Shown: in pieces, positions 46,871 through 58,337 of the stretch | Position numbering within the stretch: position 1 is the first letter of the stretch | Layout of the letters: every line of letters starts with the position of its first letter | Source of the DNA: Eumeta japonica | Lineage: Eukaryota > Arthropoda > Insecta > Lepidoptera > Psychidae | Direction: 5' to 3' | Length of the DNA: 64,000 nt | NCBI GenBank assembly: GCA_005406025.1 | Contig: BGZK01000147.1 | Coordinates: 614,159-678,158, forward strand | Notes under the pieces: model-generated | Database searches by the model: none | What the model saw: only the letters and a program-made list of their open reading frames with translations | What the model was told of the DNA's origin: nothing | Made by a program: the position numbers and the translations under genes

Positions 46871-47280
46871 GTTCGTTATTTACGATCGATAAAACTAAAA
46901 AGTTTAATGCATTTTTTATCGGCGCATAAAATTCGGATCGAAACAGCACGTACCACATTAAAAGTTAGAGATTTATATAGATGCTATTACGTTTATGACA
47001 GTCTAACCTGACCGAATTGAGATACTACCTATTTGAAATATAAAGTGTTTATAGTTCGACGGGTGGGACAACTATTTTTAGGCGGGAAATATTTGCTGTT
47101 GTAAATTCGCGTCGTACCACTATCGCATTCCATCGAAAATATTTTTATGGTTTCAGGTAGGTTATATATTTTAAATGCATATTATTATTTTCAACTATAA
47201 GACAACTTTGACAAATAATGTTGGATTCATCGATTTCAATTTATATCGATATCGGAGGCAAATGTGCTGATAGAGGACCA
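46871..47280. other. No gene; AT-rich
   Basis: Nothing supportable. Confidence 0.5.
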
Positions 47281-47284
47281 CATT

Positions 47285-47484
47285 ACTGCTATTACTTACT
47301 TTATTACCATGCAGCTAAAATTAACACAATTTTTGTGCTACAAAAGCGAGCTGTTCGTGCCATTTATAATTCGAGACCAAAAGCATCCCTCACAGAAAAT
47401 TTTAAGGGCTTACGTTTAAATGTTTTGGGTTATATTTTCAATTCATATATATTATTTATTCTGGTTATAATCAAATCCAAATAA
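47285..47484 (+). pseudogene. Jockey-like LINE fragment
   Basis: The frame reads INTIFVLQKRAVRAIYNSRP, then ASLTENFKGLRLNVLGYIF, the segment just after the reverse transcriptase in jockey-like LINEs (INxIFxLQKRAVRxI). It is the same family as 21130-22283, where the corresponding DNA (21641-21720) is frameshifted. Here the frame is intact, so this copy is better preserved locally. It stops shortly before the Tigger-like element. Confidence 0.8.
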
Positions 47485-47605
47485 TTTATTGAATTATTTG
47501 TTTCTTTTTCGAATTTCAAAACGGGGTTTGAGTTTTTTATTTTTTGTTTTTTCTCTATTTTTTCTTTCCTTGCTTTAATACTTTATTTTGAAGTCAGTAC
47601 TGTTC

Positions 47606-48980
47606 TTACTTTTTTGCACGTTTTCTTGCAGAGCTATCAATTTCTGCGACTGGATTTAATACACAAAGAAATTTAGGAGTTTCGATACTGTCTGTAACAA
47701 ATTTTGACGTTCCTGGTTGGGATAACTACGACTCAGGTGGTTCTGGAATTTGACTTTCATTAGGAACGGGTTTTATATGTGGTTTATTTTGCTCTTCATA
47801 GAAGTCTGATATGAAAGCATAATCAGGAATAATGGACGAGTTAAATGGATATATTCCAGTAGAACTGAAATTAGAAGAAGCATCCTTTGAGTTACAGATT
47901 TTCCCCAAGATTCTGACAAAAGAGTGCCAAATTGTGATCGGGTAGTTCTTCAACCTGAATGATTATTAAGCCAATCCCGACATTGTTCATAAAGATGAGA
48001 TTTTAAGGACTTGAAAAAAGCTCTGTCTAAGGGTTGGAGATAAAGAGTAATATGGCTTGGCAAAAAAAAAGAATAATGTTGTTTGCTTTGGCTATTTCTA
48101 GAAGTTCTACCGAACAATGCGATACATGTCCATCAACAATCATTAGGATTTTACCAGTTAGTTTTCGAGGAATAAAATGGTCTTTAACTTAAGTTGTGAA
48201 GATATCCATAGTTATATAGGCCTATTTTTGTGACATGTAGAAAACGGAACCTGAAAATAAGCTATCCTCATACTCTGCTTTTTTAATTTTGCCTTCATGG
48301 TGCAAGCGGGAGGCAAAAATACTCCTCCGGCACTACAGCAGGCTATCACGGTCACAGTTTTTCCCTTTTCAGTCGACGTTATTGTGGCTACGGCTCTACT
48401 TCTTTTTTTAGCCACATCAGCCCCAGGACGGTTTTTAGCTGGAGACCAGTTTCAACTGTATGACAGGTGTTGGAAGGTTTATTAAACAATTCGTTATTCT
48501 ATAAAACGGTCTCCAAAAGGTCGAAATGTGATTCTATATCATTACCATTCATACTTTTTAAGCGAGCAATGGATATTCCTTTCGACTTAAGAATTTCAAT
48601 ATCTTGATTTCTTTAATCCAGTCACAAAATCGTATCCAGCTTTCTATTTTTCTGTATTGAATTTATGTTTTAAATTTAACTGTTGCACAAATTTTAATAC
48701 GATAGTCCGCAGTTCGCTCCTGGTTAAGGAATATCCCATAGACTGCATTTTCTGTATATGACGACAGTTGTCTTTCATTTTTATAGCCGAATGTAGTACC
48801 TGGGTCCAAATGTCCCTTTCTAGAATTATTTTTCTTCAAACGCCGATCCAAAGTTTTTTCTTGGAATGTTAAAATTTATTGCAGCCCTAAAAACTTCTCG
48901 TTTTTTATAGTATTTAATGCATTTGATAACGGTTCTTTTGTCCAGTTACCACGGTTCGATATTCGCACGTGTTTTGGTAT
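47606..48980 (-). pseudogene. Pogo/Tigger-like transposase (DDE_1 superfamily), frameshifted
   Basis: Read 5' to 3' on the minus strand. The N-terminus at 48980 is PKHVRISNRGNWTKE, preceded by ATA where ATG is expected. A psq-type HTH follows (ALNTIKNEK, TLDRRLKKN), then GHLDPGTTFGYKNERQL. The catalytic domain reads RSRAVATITSTEKGKTV, CCSAGGVFLPP, ILMIVDGHVSHCS (aspartate at 48130) and LYLQPLDRAFFKSLKS (aspartate at about 48027). The C-terminus is SSTGIYPFNSSIIPDYAF and ends at 47606. The total is about 458 codons, normal for the family. Both visible catalytic aspartates are kept, but several frameshifts break the frame. The two frames at 47726-47953 and 48212-48415 are its intact pieces. Confidence 0.87.
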
Positions 48981-49041
48981 CTAAAAATAAAAAAAAAATT
49001 GTTAAAAATAGTAAAAAAAAAATAAACTAGTTAACAAATAA

Positions 49042-49451
49042 AAATAGTATGGCCATATAAGCCTAAAAAACTTGGCCATATATACCAAACCTTTAGGATA
49101 ACATGGCCATATAATCAAAGATACTGACACTGCACAATAATTTTGACAATTTTGAGATTATAATAACAACAGAACATCAAACTACAAGGTAAAAGCAAAC
49201 TGAATATAAAATCTATAATAAAATCACATTAACAATGTAAGAAATAACCTGCATTTAACTAACATTTTGTGAGATTTTTTTAACATGATACCAATGAAAT
49301 ATTTGCCTTTTTAATTTTTTTCGGCACAACAAACTGCACGACGTGTGATCACTCACGAACGTCAACAGTGGTACTGCCGATATATAGCGCCATCTATTAG
49401 CAAGATATATGGATTTTTTTTCAGTTGGCCATCTTAAACGACTGGCCATAT
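49042..49451. repeat. Subterminal TGGCCATAT repeats
   Basis: TGGCCATAT occurs at 49050, 49073, 49104 and 49443, and TGGCCATCT at 49426, all in the same orientation in the leader of the Tigger-like element. Such subterminal repeats are commonly transposase-binding sites. Confidence 0.6.
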
Positions 49452-49467
49452 CACCCTGAATTACCCT

Positions 49468-49625
49468 ATATGTCGGCGCCTGCATGTACCATAATACTGG
49501 ATGGACAAACTCACGTTCTTTGTTTTTTGGCAAACCATACAGTTTAGGAACCTGAGGTTTCATCGCTATCAAGTTTCTTTTTTCCCATACTTTCGTTAAC
49601 AAATATTTAGAAGACGATAAATTTT
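49468..49625 (-). pseudogene. Penelope-like retroelement fragment
   Basis: The minus strand reads SSSKYLLTKVWEKRN, KPQVPKLYGLPKNKE, HPVLWYMQAPTYR. LYGLPKxHK followed by RPIVSxxxxPTY is the conserved start of the reverse transcriptase of Penelope-like elements. It stops exactly where the Tigger-like element begins, inside the APTYR codons, at a TA. No catalytic motif is present. The other side of the insertion was not found. Confidence 0.6.
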
Positions 49626-49654
49626 GTCAAACTTCAGCAATAAATTTATCGGTA

Positions 49655-49712
49655 AGGTAGTAAATCAAGTGTAATTTCTATTATCTATGAAATGAAGCTA
49701 TTTTTGATTTGA
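49655..49712 (+). repeat. Jockey-type LINE 3' tail
   Basis: The block gtaatttctattatctatga, then atttttgatttgattt, matches 22238-22283, the 3' end of the larger jockey remnant. It may be the detached tail of the fragment at 47285, with the Tigger/Penelope material in between, or an independent copy. Confidence 0.6.
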
Positions 49713-50261
49713 TTTATTATGCTATATTAATCGCTACCAATCAAGACTCATCATTAATATTGACTCAAAATCAATGTTATCTAACGATATATATAGTTCT
49801 GTAGGATAAAGGATATTCTAGAGGATAAAGTATAGCTAAGCAACGGTGGATGAAGGAAGGCCATTTTAAGGTCTCAATCTAGATTCCGGTATGTTCAAAA
49901 TATACGTAAAAATGGCAGCAAAACGGGATGAAATAACGTATTACTTCGTATTATTAACTATATAACTATACTGAATTTCATCAAATCCTGTCCGGTAGTT
50001 TTTGAGGAGTTCAAAACATAATTCATACATAGACCAAGACACACAAATTCTAAAAAGCATTGAAATCTATTCTGTTAACGTTTCTAATACTTTATATATA
50101 GGTAGATTAATCCACATCTTCACGCTCACAGCACGAAATAAGGAGATGCGACAATCAAGATACAAAATGCTAAGACCATATCGGTCCGAATGAGAATCGA
50201 CATTACAATTTATCGAGTAATAAACTATTATTTTACCTACTATTCCACGGAATTCACTTGT

Positions 50262-50328
50262 CTCCAAGCGTATTTTGCGAGTTGCATTTAATTTTTAGCT
50301 AAGTGCAGATCGCGAAATACGCTTGAGG
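50262..50328. repeat. 67-bp hairpin with miRNA-like dimensions
   Basis: CAAGCGTATTTTGCGA (50265-50280) pairs with TCGCGAAATACGCTTG (50310-50325). The stem continues through GTTGCATTT against AAGTGCAGA with small mismatches, leaving a loop of about 10 bases. The stem of about 28 pairs and total length fit an animal pre-miRNA, but small MITE remnants look the same. The sequence alone cannot separate the two. Confidence 0.45.
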
Positions 50329-50339
50329 TCTAAATTAAC

Positions 50340-51240
50340 GAAACTCTATAAGAATCCTTTACTTTTTCACACGTTCTAAGTCACTTTGAACCCTCGATTC
50401 TGCGCTCGGGATTGATCAGGGTGGAATTTCATGATCAGCATCCAGATAAATAACGGAGGAGCGTCAGCTCGCTATTGACACAACTGATCGGATAAGCCGT
50501 TCAATCATACGTTTATTCAAAAAAGCAAAAATTTTATATACAAAAATGTAAGCAAATTCTAACATTAAGAACTCCACATTATTAACCGTTTCAAAAATTT
50601 CATGAGTTGGGTATCTATAGTCATCCAAGTTTTCTCCATTTATTTTCTGAATGGTCATCATCGGTCCCCATCCCGAATGATCCCGAGCAAAGAACCATGT
50701 CTTTAAAGTGACCTCGAAAGTATTAAAATGCAAAAATATCTCCTATAATTCTGTCTCCCCGTGTATGTATAATGTAGTTTAATTACGGAAATGTACTAAG
50801 AGAAAGGCGAAAATTAAAAGTTAATTAAAATACAGAAAATATACCATCTCCTCCTGTGATGTTATTAAGGACAAACCATCATTAAAACAGAGAGACATAT
50901 TATTAATTGTTTCAATTTTTCTTTTTTCATTAACTTATATCTTCTTGTATTCAGAAGCAAGGCGCTAGGAGTAAGAAGCTTTTCAAGCAGAAAACATAAA
51001 GAGGCAAATAAAGCAAAAACATCTGTAGCTTAATTAGAATACGCGAAATGCACGATAACTGTAAAATGAATTAAAACCCTAGAAACCGTATTCATTTACT
51101 TCCGATATCTTTACTTATAATGTTTCGTTATGTATGTGAAAATAAATTCATAATTTTGAAAAATATGACTTTTTCAAAGCAAGTTTGTGATAGAAATTTC
51201 AAATCTTCTTTCCGTATAACATTAAAAAAAAAATGTATAT
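50340..51240. other. No recognised gene
   Basis: A minus-strand frame at 50464-50733 (89 codons) contains FFARDHSGWGPMMTIQKING, which looks more protein-like than most chance frames here, but I recognise no family and see no splice support. The rest is AT-rich. Confidence 0.3.
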
Positions 51241-51249
51241 AAAGAAAGT

Positions 51250-51535
51250 GCCCTTCGGACTGTGTGCCGTTCTGTTGAACTTTTCAGTTCTGCCTCGATT
51301 TATAAATCGTTTTGGCAACGCCTAAACTGTATCTTTCTCCGGGCAGAATCAATAGAAGAGGCCGCTGTCGCGGGCCGCGCCAAACACTGCGTCTATTATG
51401 TAATGTCGGTTCAGTGTAGTTCAGTACATCAGAATTTCGATGAGAGCACTCGAGTTTGTCAATTTGATGCGTTCCCGTCGAGCCTCTGTTCGCGTCCCGT
51501 TTCAATTATTGCCGTTTTAATAAAATTACAATAAT
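51250..51535. other. GC-balanced block
   Basis: Balanced composition with open frames on both strands (90 and 73 codons) and no domain. Possibly conserved non-coding DNA or an untranslated exon. Confidence 0.2.
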
Positions 51536-51794
51536 ATCACACCGCTTCAATTCTTATTACAACTATGATACTAATTACAGTTGAGGTGGAAAAATAGTAA
51601 AAAAAAAAACTGAAATAGATGAAATGTACAGCATAAAATGATTGTTGTGCGAATACAAACTTTGAATTAAAACTGCACGATAGAATCCGATGATTATTTC
51701 AGAAAGTAAAATAAAATGCAACATGAAAAGTGTAATTGTATAACTTAGACACAGACTAAATTACTACGTCTCTTGTGATACTCATGACTCCGTA

Positions 51795-51905
51795 TCCGTC
51801 GTAATTTCGAACCAGGTTCCGCTCTCATTCCGATGCTGGTCTCGATTTAGATCCCGATCTCGGTCCCGTTCTAGATCTTAATGACGGTTTCGCCTTTGTT
51901 TCAAT
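51795..51905. repeat. Degenerate hexamer array of TCCCGAT type
   Basis: Diverged gatcccgatctcggtcccg units as at 28385-28505 and 35545-35710. Confidence 0.5.
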
Positions 51906-52829
51906 TCCGACTTAATTATCACTTTCTTATGGTCTTATCAATTTTTAAGCAGAGACCCTAAATATTTCGAGCGTAAAAGTACTCCATGTGTAGCCCATTA
52001 AACTCCTCTAAATTCCGGTGAAAGTCTAATGCATGGAGATTGGTTCAGCCGACCCGACAGACACACAAACCAAAAAAAAAAACAAAAATCGTTTTTTTAT
52101 GCGTTTGATGCGTATATATATAAATAACACGGTGGACTGAAAAAAATCCAGTTATTATCAAATAATAGACATTTCAGAAGTTTCAACCACCTAGATGTAT
52201 AAATTTTTCTTTCGAAATGATTCTGAAGATACAATTGCATAATTTTAGACACCGTAGCCTGAAGGACGATAACAGAGAAATATTATGGTCTTATGAATAT
52301 TCGATAATTTTATGTTGGATGAGGTTTTATACCTTAAAATTGACATCGATGAACGAATTTAAGATGTACAACAAGAAAGAATAATTTGAATTTATAAAAG
52401 ATTATATTTTGTTTATTATTTAGAGAAAAGCAGTCAAATGCCAGTCGGATCAGAGCATCAAGGGTTCCGTACTACCACACAATGCATTTGTGTTTAGTAT
52501 TTTCGAATTCTTTTTCATTTCACTCAGTTTGTGATCCTTAGCGTGAACCGATTTCGAGCCATTTCAATTTTCATATTTACTTTTTTTCATATTTATTTGA
52601 ATGTCCGTTATAATATTATTCCGAAACCAGAGAAAATTTCAACAAGAAAAATAAATAAAACAAGTAAACTTTAATTACATAGACGGCGTATATATGATTA
52701 ATAAAGGACTTCCGTACGGAACTCTGAAAAAGTACTGCGTCAATATATTTTCCAGGTGTGTATTGTTTCAATTAAATGACAACGAAAAACATGTACCAAA
52801 TAAAAAGCGGCATCACGCATCCGGCAAGC

Positions 52830-53000
52830 CGCGTTTTGTTATAAACTGCGCTTGCACGCGTCCGGCCGGAAATTAAAACGAAGGCTTGCCACTGTGGGGA
52901 AGCGTGTTATATTAAAAGTTTTGATGCGTGCCGCGTCTAGTTTTAACCCCCGTACGAGAATTTTGCAGGGGCGGGAGGGCACGGCTATCAAACCGCCAGC
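52830..53000. other. GC-rich block
   Basis: CpG-rich, with cggcaagccgcg and cgtccggccgg motifs, in AT-rich surroundings. No coding support. Confidence 0.25.
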
Positions 53001-54500
53001 GGGGAAGTGAATAGAATATCGTATTTAAAAACTCTTATACGTCCCTTAGAGAAGTTTGGTCACCTTCATCTTAGGTCTACTTGATGTCTGTATCTGGCTT
53101 ATATCCATATACTATATGGAAATCTTAACAGAAATATTTTTGTACTGGGCTTGCTTGCGCTAAGATACTTCTAGGTGTGTATATACCAATTCAATTACAT
53201 GTACACTTATATAAATATTTGAAAAGGTCACGGATGCATCGATATCGCAGCCTGTTTCAAGGTAGATTCTTAATCTTCTAAAAAAATAACGTATACTAAA
53301 GTTTAAATACGAATTAATGAAAGGCAAGATACACGCACATAAAGATAATTCTGTTTAATGACATAAATTTATAATTTATTACTCTATCCAAAAAAAAAAA
53401 ACCAAACATATCATTTACGAGTTTCATATATATACATAGGTAGTATTATATTTATAGGGAATAGGGTAACAGCTGCTTGTACTATTTGAAATAATTGCAT
53501 CATCGAAGAAACCTTCTAATGGAAAACGAAGTAAAAATGAGTCAGATTTGCAAATTTAGGGTTCCGTCTAAGGCATTCCGCTAAAGGTATTAGAAATCAT
53601 TTCTTAACTAACTTTACATTACTTTACTAAGCGCTAGTGGCCGAATTGATCACGAGCGCTGTCTTGAAATCGGAAAAGAGGTACCGCGTCACAATGCTGA
53701 CTACGGAGGTATGGACTAATAAGTTTTCAACTTAAGTCGAACTAAAATTACTCGGTCTATAACTTCGAGACGACCTTCATTAAGTAGTCGGTGGATATTT
53801 TCAAAGTGGCCTACCAATTTGAAAATAAGAAGATTGTGAGAAATATGTGTCTCAGTAGTGAGGTGATAGCTAGTTACAATCTTACAAAGCCCAAAAAGTT
53901 AAAATCGATACAATACAGAACGAAAAATGTTCTAAACAAAATATTTGTAAGGTTCAAAATTTACAAGCTTTCTTCAATTCAATTATTCAAATAACTTCAA
54001 TAAACAAAGCAGGGACTAGGGCTAATTAAATGTTGGAATAATGTTTATTAATTTAATATTAGCTCTCCGCCCACGGCTTTGACTATATGAACTTGCAGAA
54101 TTTTTTTTGTTTACTTTTTGCTACAATCCTAGTTACTATCTCGGATTCGCTGTAGGCGGACATACTCAGATGCATATCGCTACATAGCGTTATAAGATAA
54201 TCATTTAATCGGTTATTTTAAAATTTCATTTTATTACCCCACCCCAGAACAAAGTGATGTTGCCTTGCGATAAATGTTTCCAATCGTTAGGTACATTTCT
54301 AAAATACTTTTGTAAGCAGGTAAAAGCATCCCATGTTCATTGTCAAATATTAAGCTTCAAACAGTTTAGCCACGGCCGCTACGGTGAGTATGGCTTTGTT
54401 ATGGATATTTACTCAAATTCTAAAAATATTACGTTACTCATTTTGGAAACAATTAAAAGTGTCGAAGCTGTAAGTTTTCTGTTATTGCAAGAGGCGAATC
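53001..54500. other. No gene; AT-rich
   Basis: Nothing supportable. Frames at 53791 and 54254 match nothing. Confidence 0.45.
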
Positions 54501-54502
54501 AG

Positions 54503-54590
54503 CATGTGGGTGACCTGCAGTAAGTGATCACCATCGCCCTTGAACGTCCGATAGTCGGAGGAGTCGCCGACGCGTCGCAGACCTTAACAC
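54503..54590 (-). repeat. Short interspersed repeat family E, copy 1
   Basis: The block gtgggtgacctgcagtaagtg, then atcaccatcgccc, is in reverse orientation a match for 59946-60050 (gtcgatgggcaaaggtgac). It is a widespread moth repeat as I recall it. Confidence 0.55.
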
Positions 54591-54772
54591 AGTTCATACA
54601 TTACAACTCCCCAACGTGCGCCGTAAAAATGTCTGCTACTGAAATACTCCATTTCACTGAAAGTGTTATGAAATAAGAGGGAGACTTAAAAATAGTTTGT
54701 ATTTTAATGTTTTTTCTTTTTTTTCAAAAGTGCGTCTGACGACGACGACGTTTTTAAACGATTGCAATATTA

Positions 54773-54840
54773 CACACTGACACACACTCATGCACACTCA
54801 CACGCACACACACACACTCAGTCACGCATGCACGCGCACG
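54773..54840. repeat. Imperfect (CA)n/(CACT) microsatellite
   Basis: Alternating CA with interspersed CT and TG units. Confidence 0.9.
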
Positions 54841-55189
54841 TTTATAGAAGAAACTTCTTATAATAATACTTTAATGTTTAGTTTCTTAATCTACTGGCAT
54901 CGTTCTGTCACTGCACTCTCTAAGGGTTTCAGACTACTTGCTTTTAAAAATCTCCGCCAAATGAAAATTGGAGAGCATTTAATTTAGAGCAACGAAGCGA
55001 TCTTTTCTTTTTGCAAGTGTGTTAGTTGTAGTGAGATAGATAGCTTAAAATATTCACGACCTCGCGAAGGGTACATTCTACATTGTCTTTGTAAAATTCG
55101 GTCGGATTCGATAAGACGGACCGTACTTGAGCGCTACGACTTTAGCGCCAAAAAAAAAATGTAACCCGTCATCATTTTCGTCAGCGCCA

Positions 55190-55400
55190 TAAGCGATTTA
55201 CCGCGGGCCGCGTACCCGCGCGGCGGCGCGGAAAATCCCGACACGTTCCCGAGCCTTCATTTCATTAGCGTGCGGCCGTCGCGTGCCCGTGCGCCGCCGC
55301 GACTCTCGCGCCGCTCGTTTGGTGTTTCGGAACGGAGCGTTCAATTACGGCGCTGATGGAAAGACGGACTCGTTATCGCGAAATCTATAGAAGTAACCGA
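55190..55400. other. GC-rich island
   Basis: One of the sharpest CpG islands here: gcgggccgcgtacccgcgcgg at 55203 and a ccgtgcgccgccgcgactc block at 55286. It lies about 1 kb upstream of the possible first exon at 56310. Confidence 0.35.
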
Positions 55401-55800
55401 TCGATGACCGTACTTGGGAAATGCTTATGAAGAAAATGATATATGAAAATCGTTACAAGTGCAATAGAAGCCGAAGCAATAATTTTTAAAATTTTTGTCA
55501 CTTTATATTCGTCTGTCTGTTCGCACATTGCGGAAAAATTTTCGGCTGCACGTGATTGCATGCGGTTTTCAAAAGTGTCTTGTTGGAGGTGTAACTTAAA
55601 AACGTGAATTATACTTTATAAAAAGTATAAATAAAACACTCTTTAATAGCGAATCGAATTAAAAAATATTTTTTGCTTATGAAGAGCTTGTATTACAGCA
55701 ATAGAAAGTCCAACAACCAATCATGCTTAATTAACCAGAAATGAAATTAGAGTAAAACTAAAGTTATTAACAAATCATTAAATTTGGAGTAAAATGTGCT

Positions 55801-55856
55801 CGTGCACTCTCGTATGTCCAGAAGAGTCACCAATACGTTGCCGGCTTCTTGGATAG
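55801..55856 (-). repeat. Short interspersed repeat family E, copy 2
   Basis: Contains gagtcaccaatacgttgccgg, the reverse of the ccggcaacacgctagtgac phrase at 59950. Confidence 0.5.
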
Positions 55857-56309
55857 AAATATGATAACCAACGGACGGATTGGGCGTCACATTAAGTAAT
55901 AGAATCTTTTGCAAAACCAACTAAAAATAAGTCTGCACGTATTATAATTTCCATGAGAGCGACACCCTTTCCGAAAAATCAAACTGTACAGCTTAAAAAT
56001 CAAGATGGCGCCATGAGATCGGTCAGTATTATTCTTTGACTCGATCTCAAGTGGCAGTAATCACTTAAGCATGGGCCATCGACGAAATTCGCCTACGCCT
56101 GCGGTTATGAATCCGCTTTGGCAGACCCGCGCCTTCTATTAGACCGAAGGGGTAATTCGTCGCGTACCCGCGTCGCGTGTCTAATCTCACTAAAAGATTC
56201 TGCGAGCGTCCGCATCGTAAAAGTCACGAATATCTATATGTTTATATACATATTCCGTATTTCGCGTGTACAGTATGTGTCTTCGTGCATGCATAATACA
56301 TGCTACACT

Positions 56310-56366
56310 ATGTTGAAGCGCAAAACCGCCAGCGATGATTATAGCCAGCCCGATGAGAAAGAACGC
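56310..56366 (+). CDS. Possible short first coding exon with good splice donor
   Basis: ATG at 56310 opens 19 codons reading MLKRKTASDDYSQPDEKER and ending directly at GTGAGT (56367-56372), a strong donor in phase 0. The peptide is hydrophilic and of ordinary protein composition, unlike the chance frames around it. The surrounding 400 bp are GC-balanced and a CpG island lies 1 kb upstream. I do not recognise the protein and no second exon is visible in the window; a long first intron to the right would explain this. An extended frame upstream from 56118 is also open, so the start is uncertain. Chance remains possible. Confidence 0.25.
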
Positions 56367-56519
56367 GTGAGTATTGTCCTTCTCTGTATAAGGCGAGTGA
56401 ATTCGTGCGCTTTCGTGTCGAGACGGACGTTCGCACGACGAAAGCTTCTGACGGTATTGAGTTATGGAGACGAAGAATCGTACGAATGTTTTTAAACATA
56501 ATAGTTACAAATGAGCGGG

Positions 56520-58320
56520 CCGAATTTTCGACTTGAAAGCTCTTATTTAGTATTAGCTTATTGCTTGGTAATGAATCGACATGAATGGATCAAAAGAAAA
56601 AAAATGAGTTAAACTAAGATGAGCTCGGAAAGATAAGGTAACTTTGTTTTGTAAATATAAATGCATTATATTTTAATATTGTTATTAATTTATTAATGCG
56701 TCTAGAAAATCAAAATTTACACATTTTAACTCAAAAATGAGTCAAACAGTAGCCATCTATGTACAATTTTGCAAAAGGAAAATATTTAATTTTAACGAGA
56801 AATAAGATTTTATTGACATTTCTTTAAATACATTTCATCATCTACATTCACATTTCTTTTCAAGTTTTTATGAGTGATGTTTTGATTTGATTTTTGAAGT
56901 TATACTTCTTTTGGTGCGTTTGGATGAGAGTGAATTTGTGAGCTGCGCGCGCACAAACAACATGATGAAGTTAGCCACAGAATAGAAATAATATCAACAC
57001 TGAATATAGTTACAATACTGAGTGTTCATACTATATAGTACATAGTACAGAGTGTTCATGCTATATATTACATAGTACTTATATTCATAACCCAGTTCTT
57101 GCAAAATATAGTATTCATATGAATAATCAATTTTGAGTATTAATTTTCTATAATTATTATTTTGTTCAATTTATTATATATATAAACATTATTTGTAAAC
57201 TTTTAACATTGTGTTGTGAAAAATTGTGAAAATTTGAAGTGTTTTTAAATATTAGAGGTTAACCATGTAAGTATAATATATAGATATATTTCTAACGAAC
57301 TTATTATTTTTCTAACAAATAATTGAATAATAAGTACACACTCTTTTTAAATGTATTTGACTCATTCACATAATGAATAATGATTATATATTTGTACTGT
57401 ATTGTTATATTGTTACGTTAATAAAACATTTTCAATTAAACAAAATCGTTTTGATTGATTTTAATATTTATTGTCGATTACTACTGCATTTGAGTTATTT
57501 TAAATATTATTCATACGCCAAAGAAGTATAACTTCTAACGCGTGTACATAAGTACACACACTCTTTTTTTTTCAAAATGTTTCATTTGATCCACACACGA
57601 TGATATTAAAAGAAGCATTTTTAAATTTTTCATTCAAGCTCCCAAAAGTAACCTCAACTACCTAAGTCCGAAATACCACTTTTGTATTTCACGTCTGTAT
57701 TCGCTTATTCGTATAAGTGAATTTGACACATACGCGACAGACAGAAATAGAGGCGATCAAATAAGTGGTCCGTTTTTGTAATTCAAGTACGGAACGCTAA
57801 AAATTAAATAAGTCAACTCGAAATTGATTTCGATCACCGAATGATTCGTTAAATAATAATAGATTAATGAAAGTCTCATAATAGTTAAGAGTGCATTTTG
57901 TAATATCAATTTCAAATTTCCTGTGTAACCCCGATATTTTAACGTGAGTTTATAATGGTATTCAGTAAGAAATTTGTTAAAATGAAGGGTTTTGCGTGAT
58001 CATTGAATATGCATTCAACGTGCATTAAGTAGTTAGTTACTTAACCAACACTTTTCAAATTCTTAATTAAAGTTTTTCCATTTGAAATAAAGCATAATTA
58101 ACTTATATTTTAAATTACTATAAAAAAAGTAAAGGGCGTATAATGATTTACAATGACAATCGAAGAGGTTACTGCAAAGCATTGTTTTCGAAGGTTTTTA
58201 TTCGATTTTTTTTTCTGTCATGATATCTGATTTTAATCTTATATTTCATTCCGCAATACAATGTATATGTTCAATACCAGTAACTAACTATAGTGCAAAT
58301 TGCGCTGCAGATACATATAA
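56520..58320. other. No gene; AT-rich, one tandem duplication
   Basis: Apart from the 30-bp tandem duplication at 57020-57078, nothing is supportable. Confidence 0.5.
57020..57078. repeat. Tandem duplication, 30-bp period
   Basis: gagtgttcatactatatagt (57020) is repeated from 57050 with two substitutions. Confidence 0.8.
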
Positions 58321-58337
58321 TTCTATAATAATGTAAA

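Larger units (their letters stand above)
47490..49467 (-). mobile_element. Pogo/Tigger-like DNA transposon, right end missing
   Basis: The element runs on the minus strand from 49467, where it begins after a TA in the Penelope-like sequence with gggtaattcagggtgatatgg, to somewhere near 47490. The transposase relic occupies 47606-48980. The leader contains five copies of the motif TGGCCATAT or near (49050, 49073, 49104, 49426, 49443). No matching inverted end was found near 47490, so that end is lost or diverged. Confidence 0.7.

Noticed and set aside
50464..50733. 89-codon minus frame with ARDHSGWGPMM
   Set aside because: Protein-like in parts but no recognised family and no splice signals; kept only as a note in the region entry.
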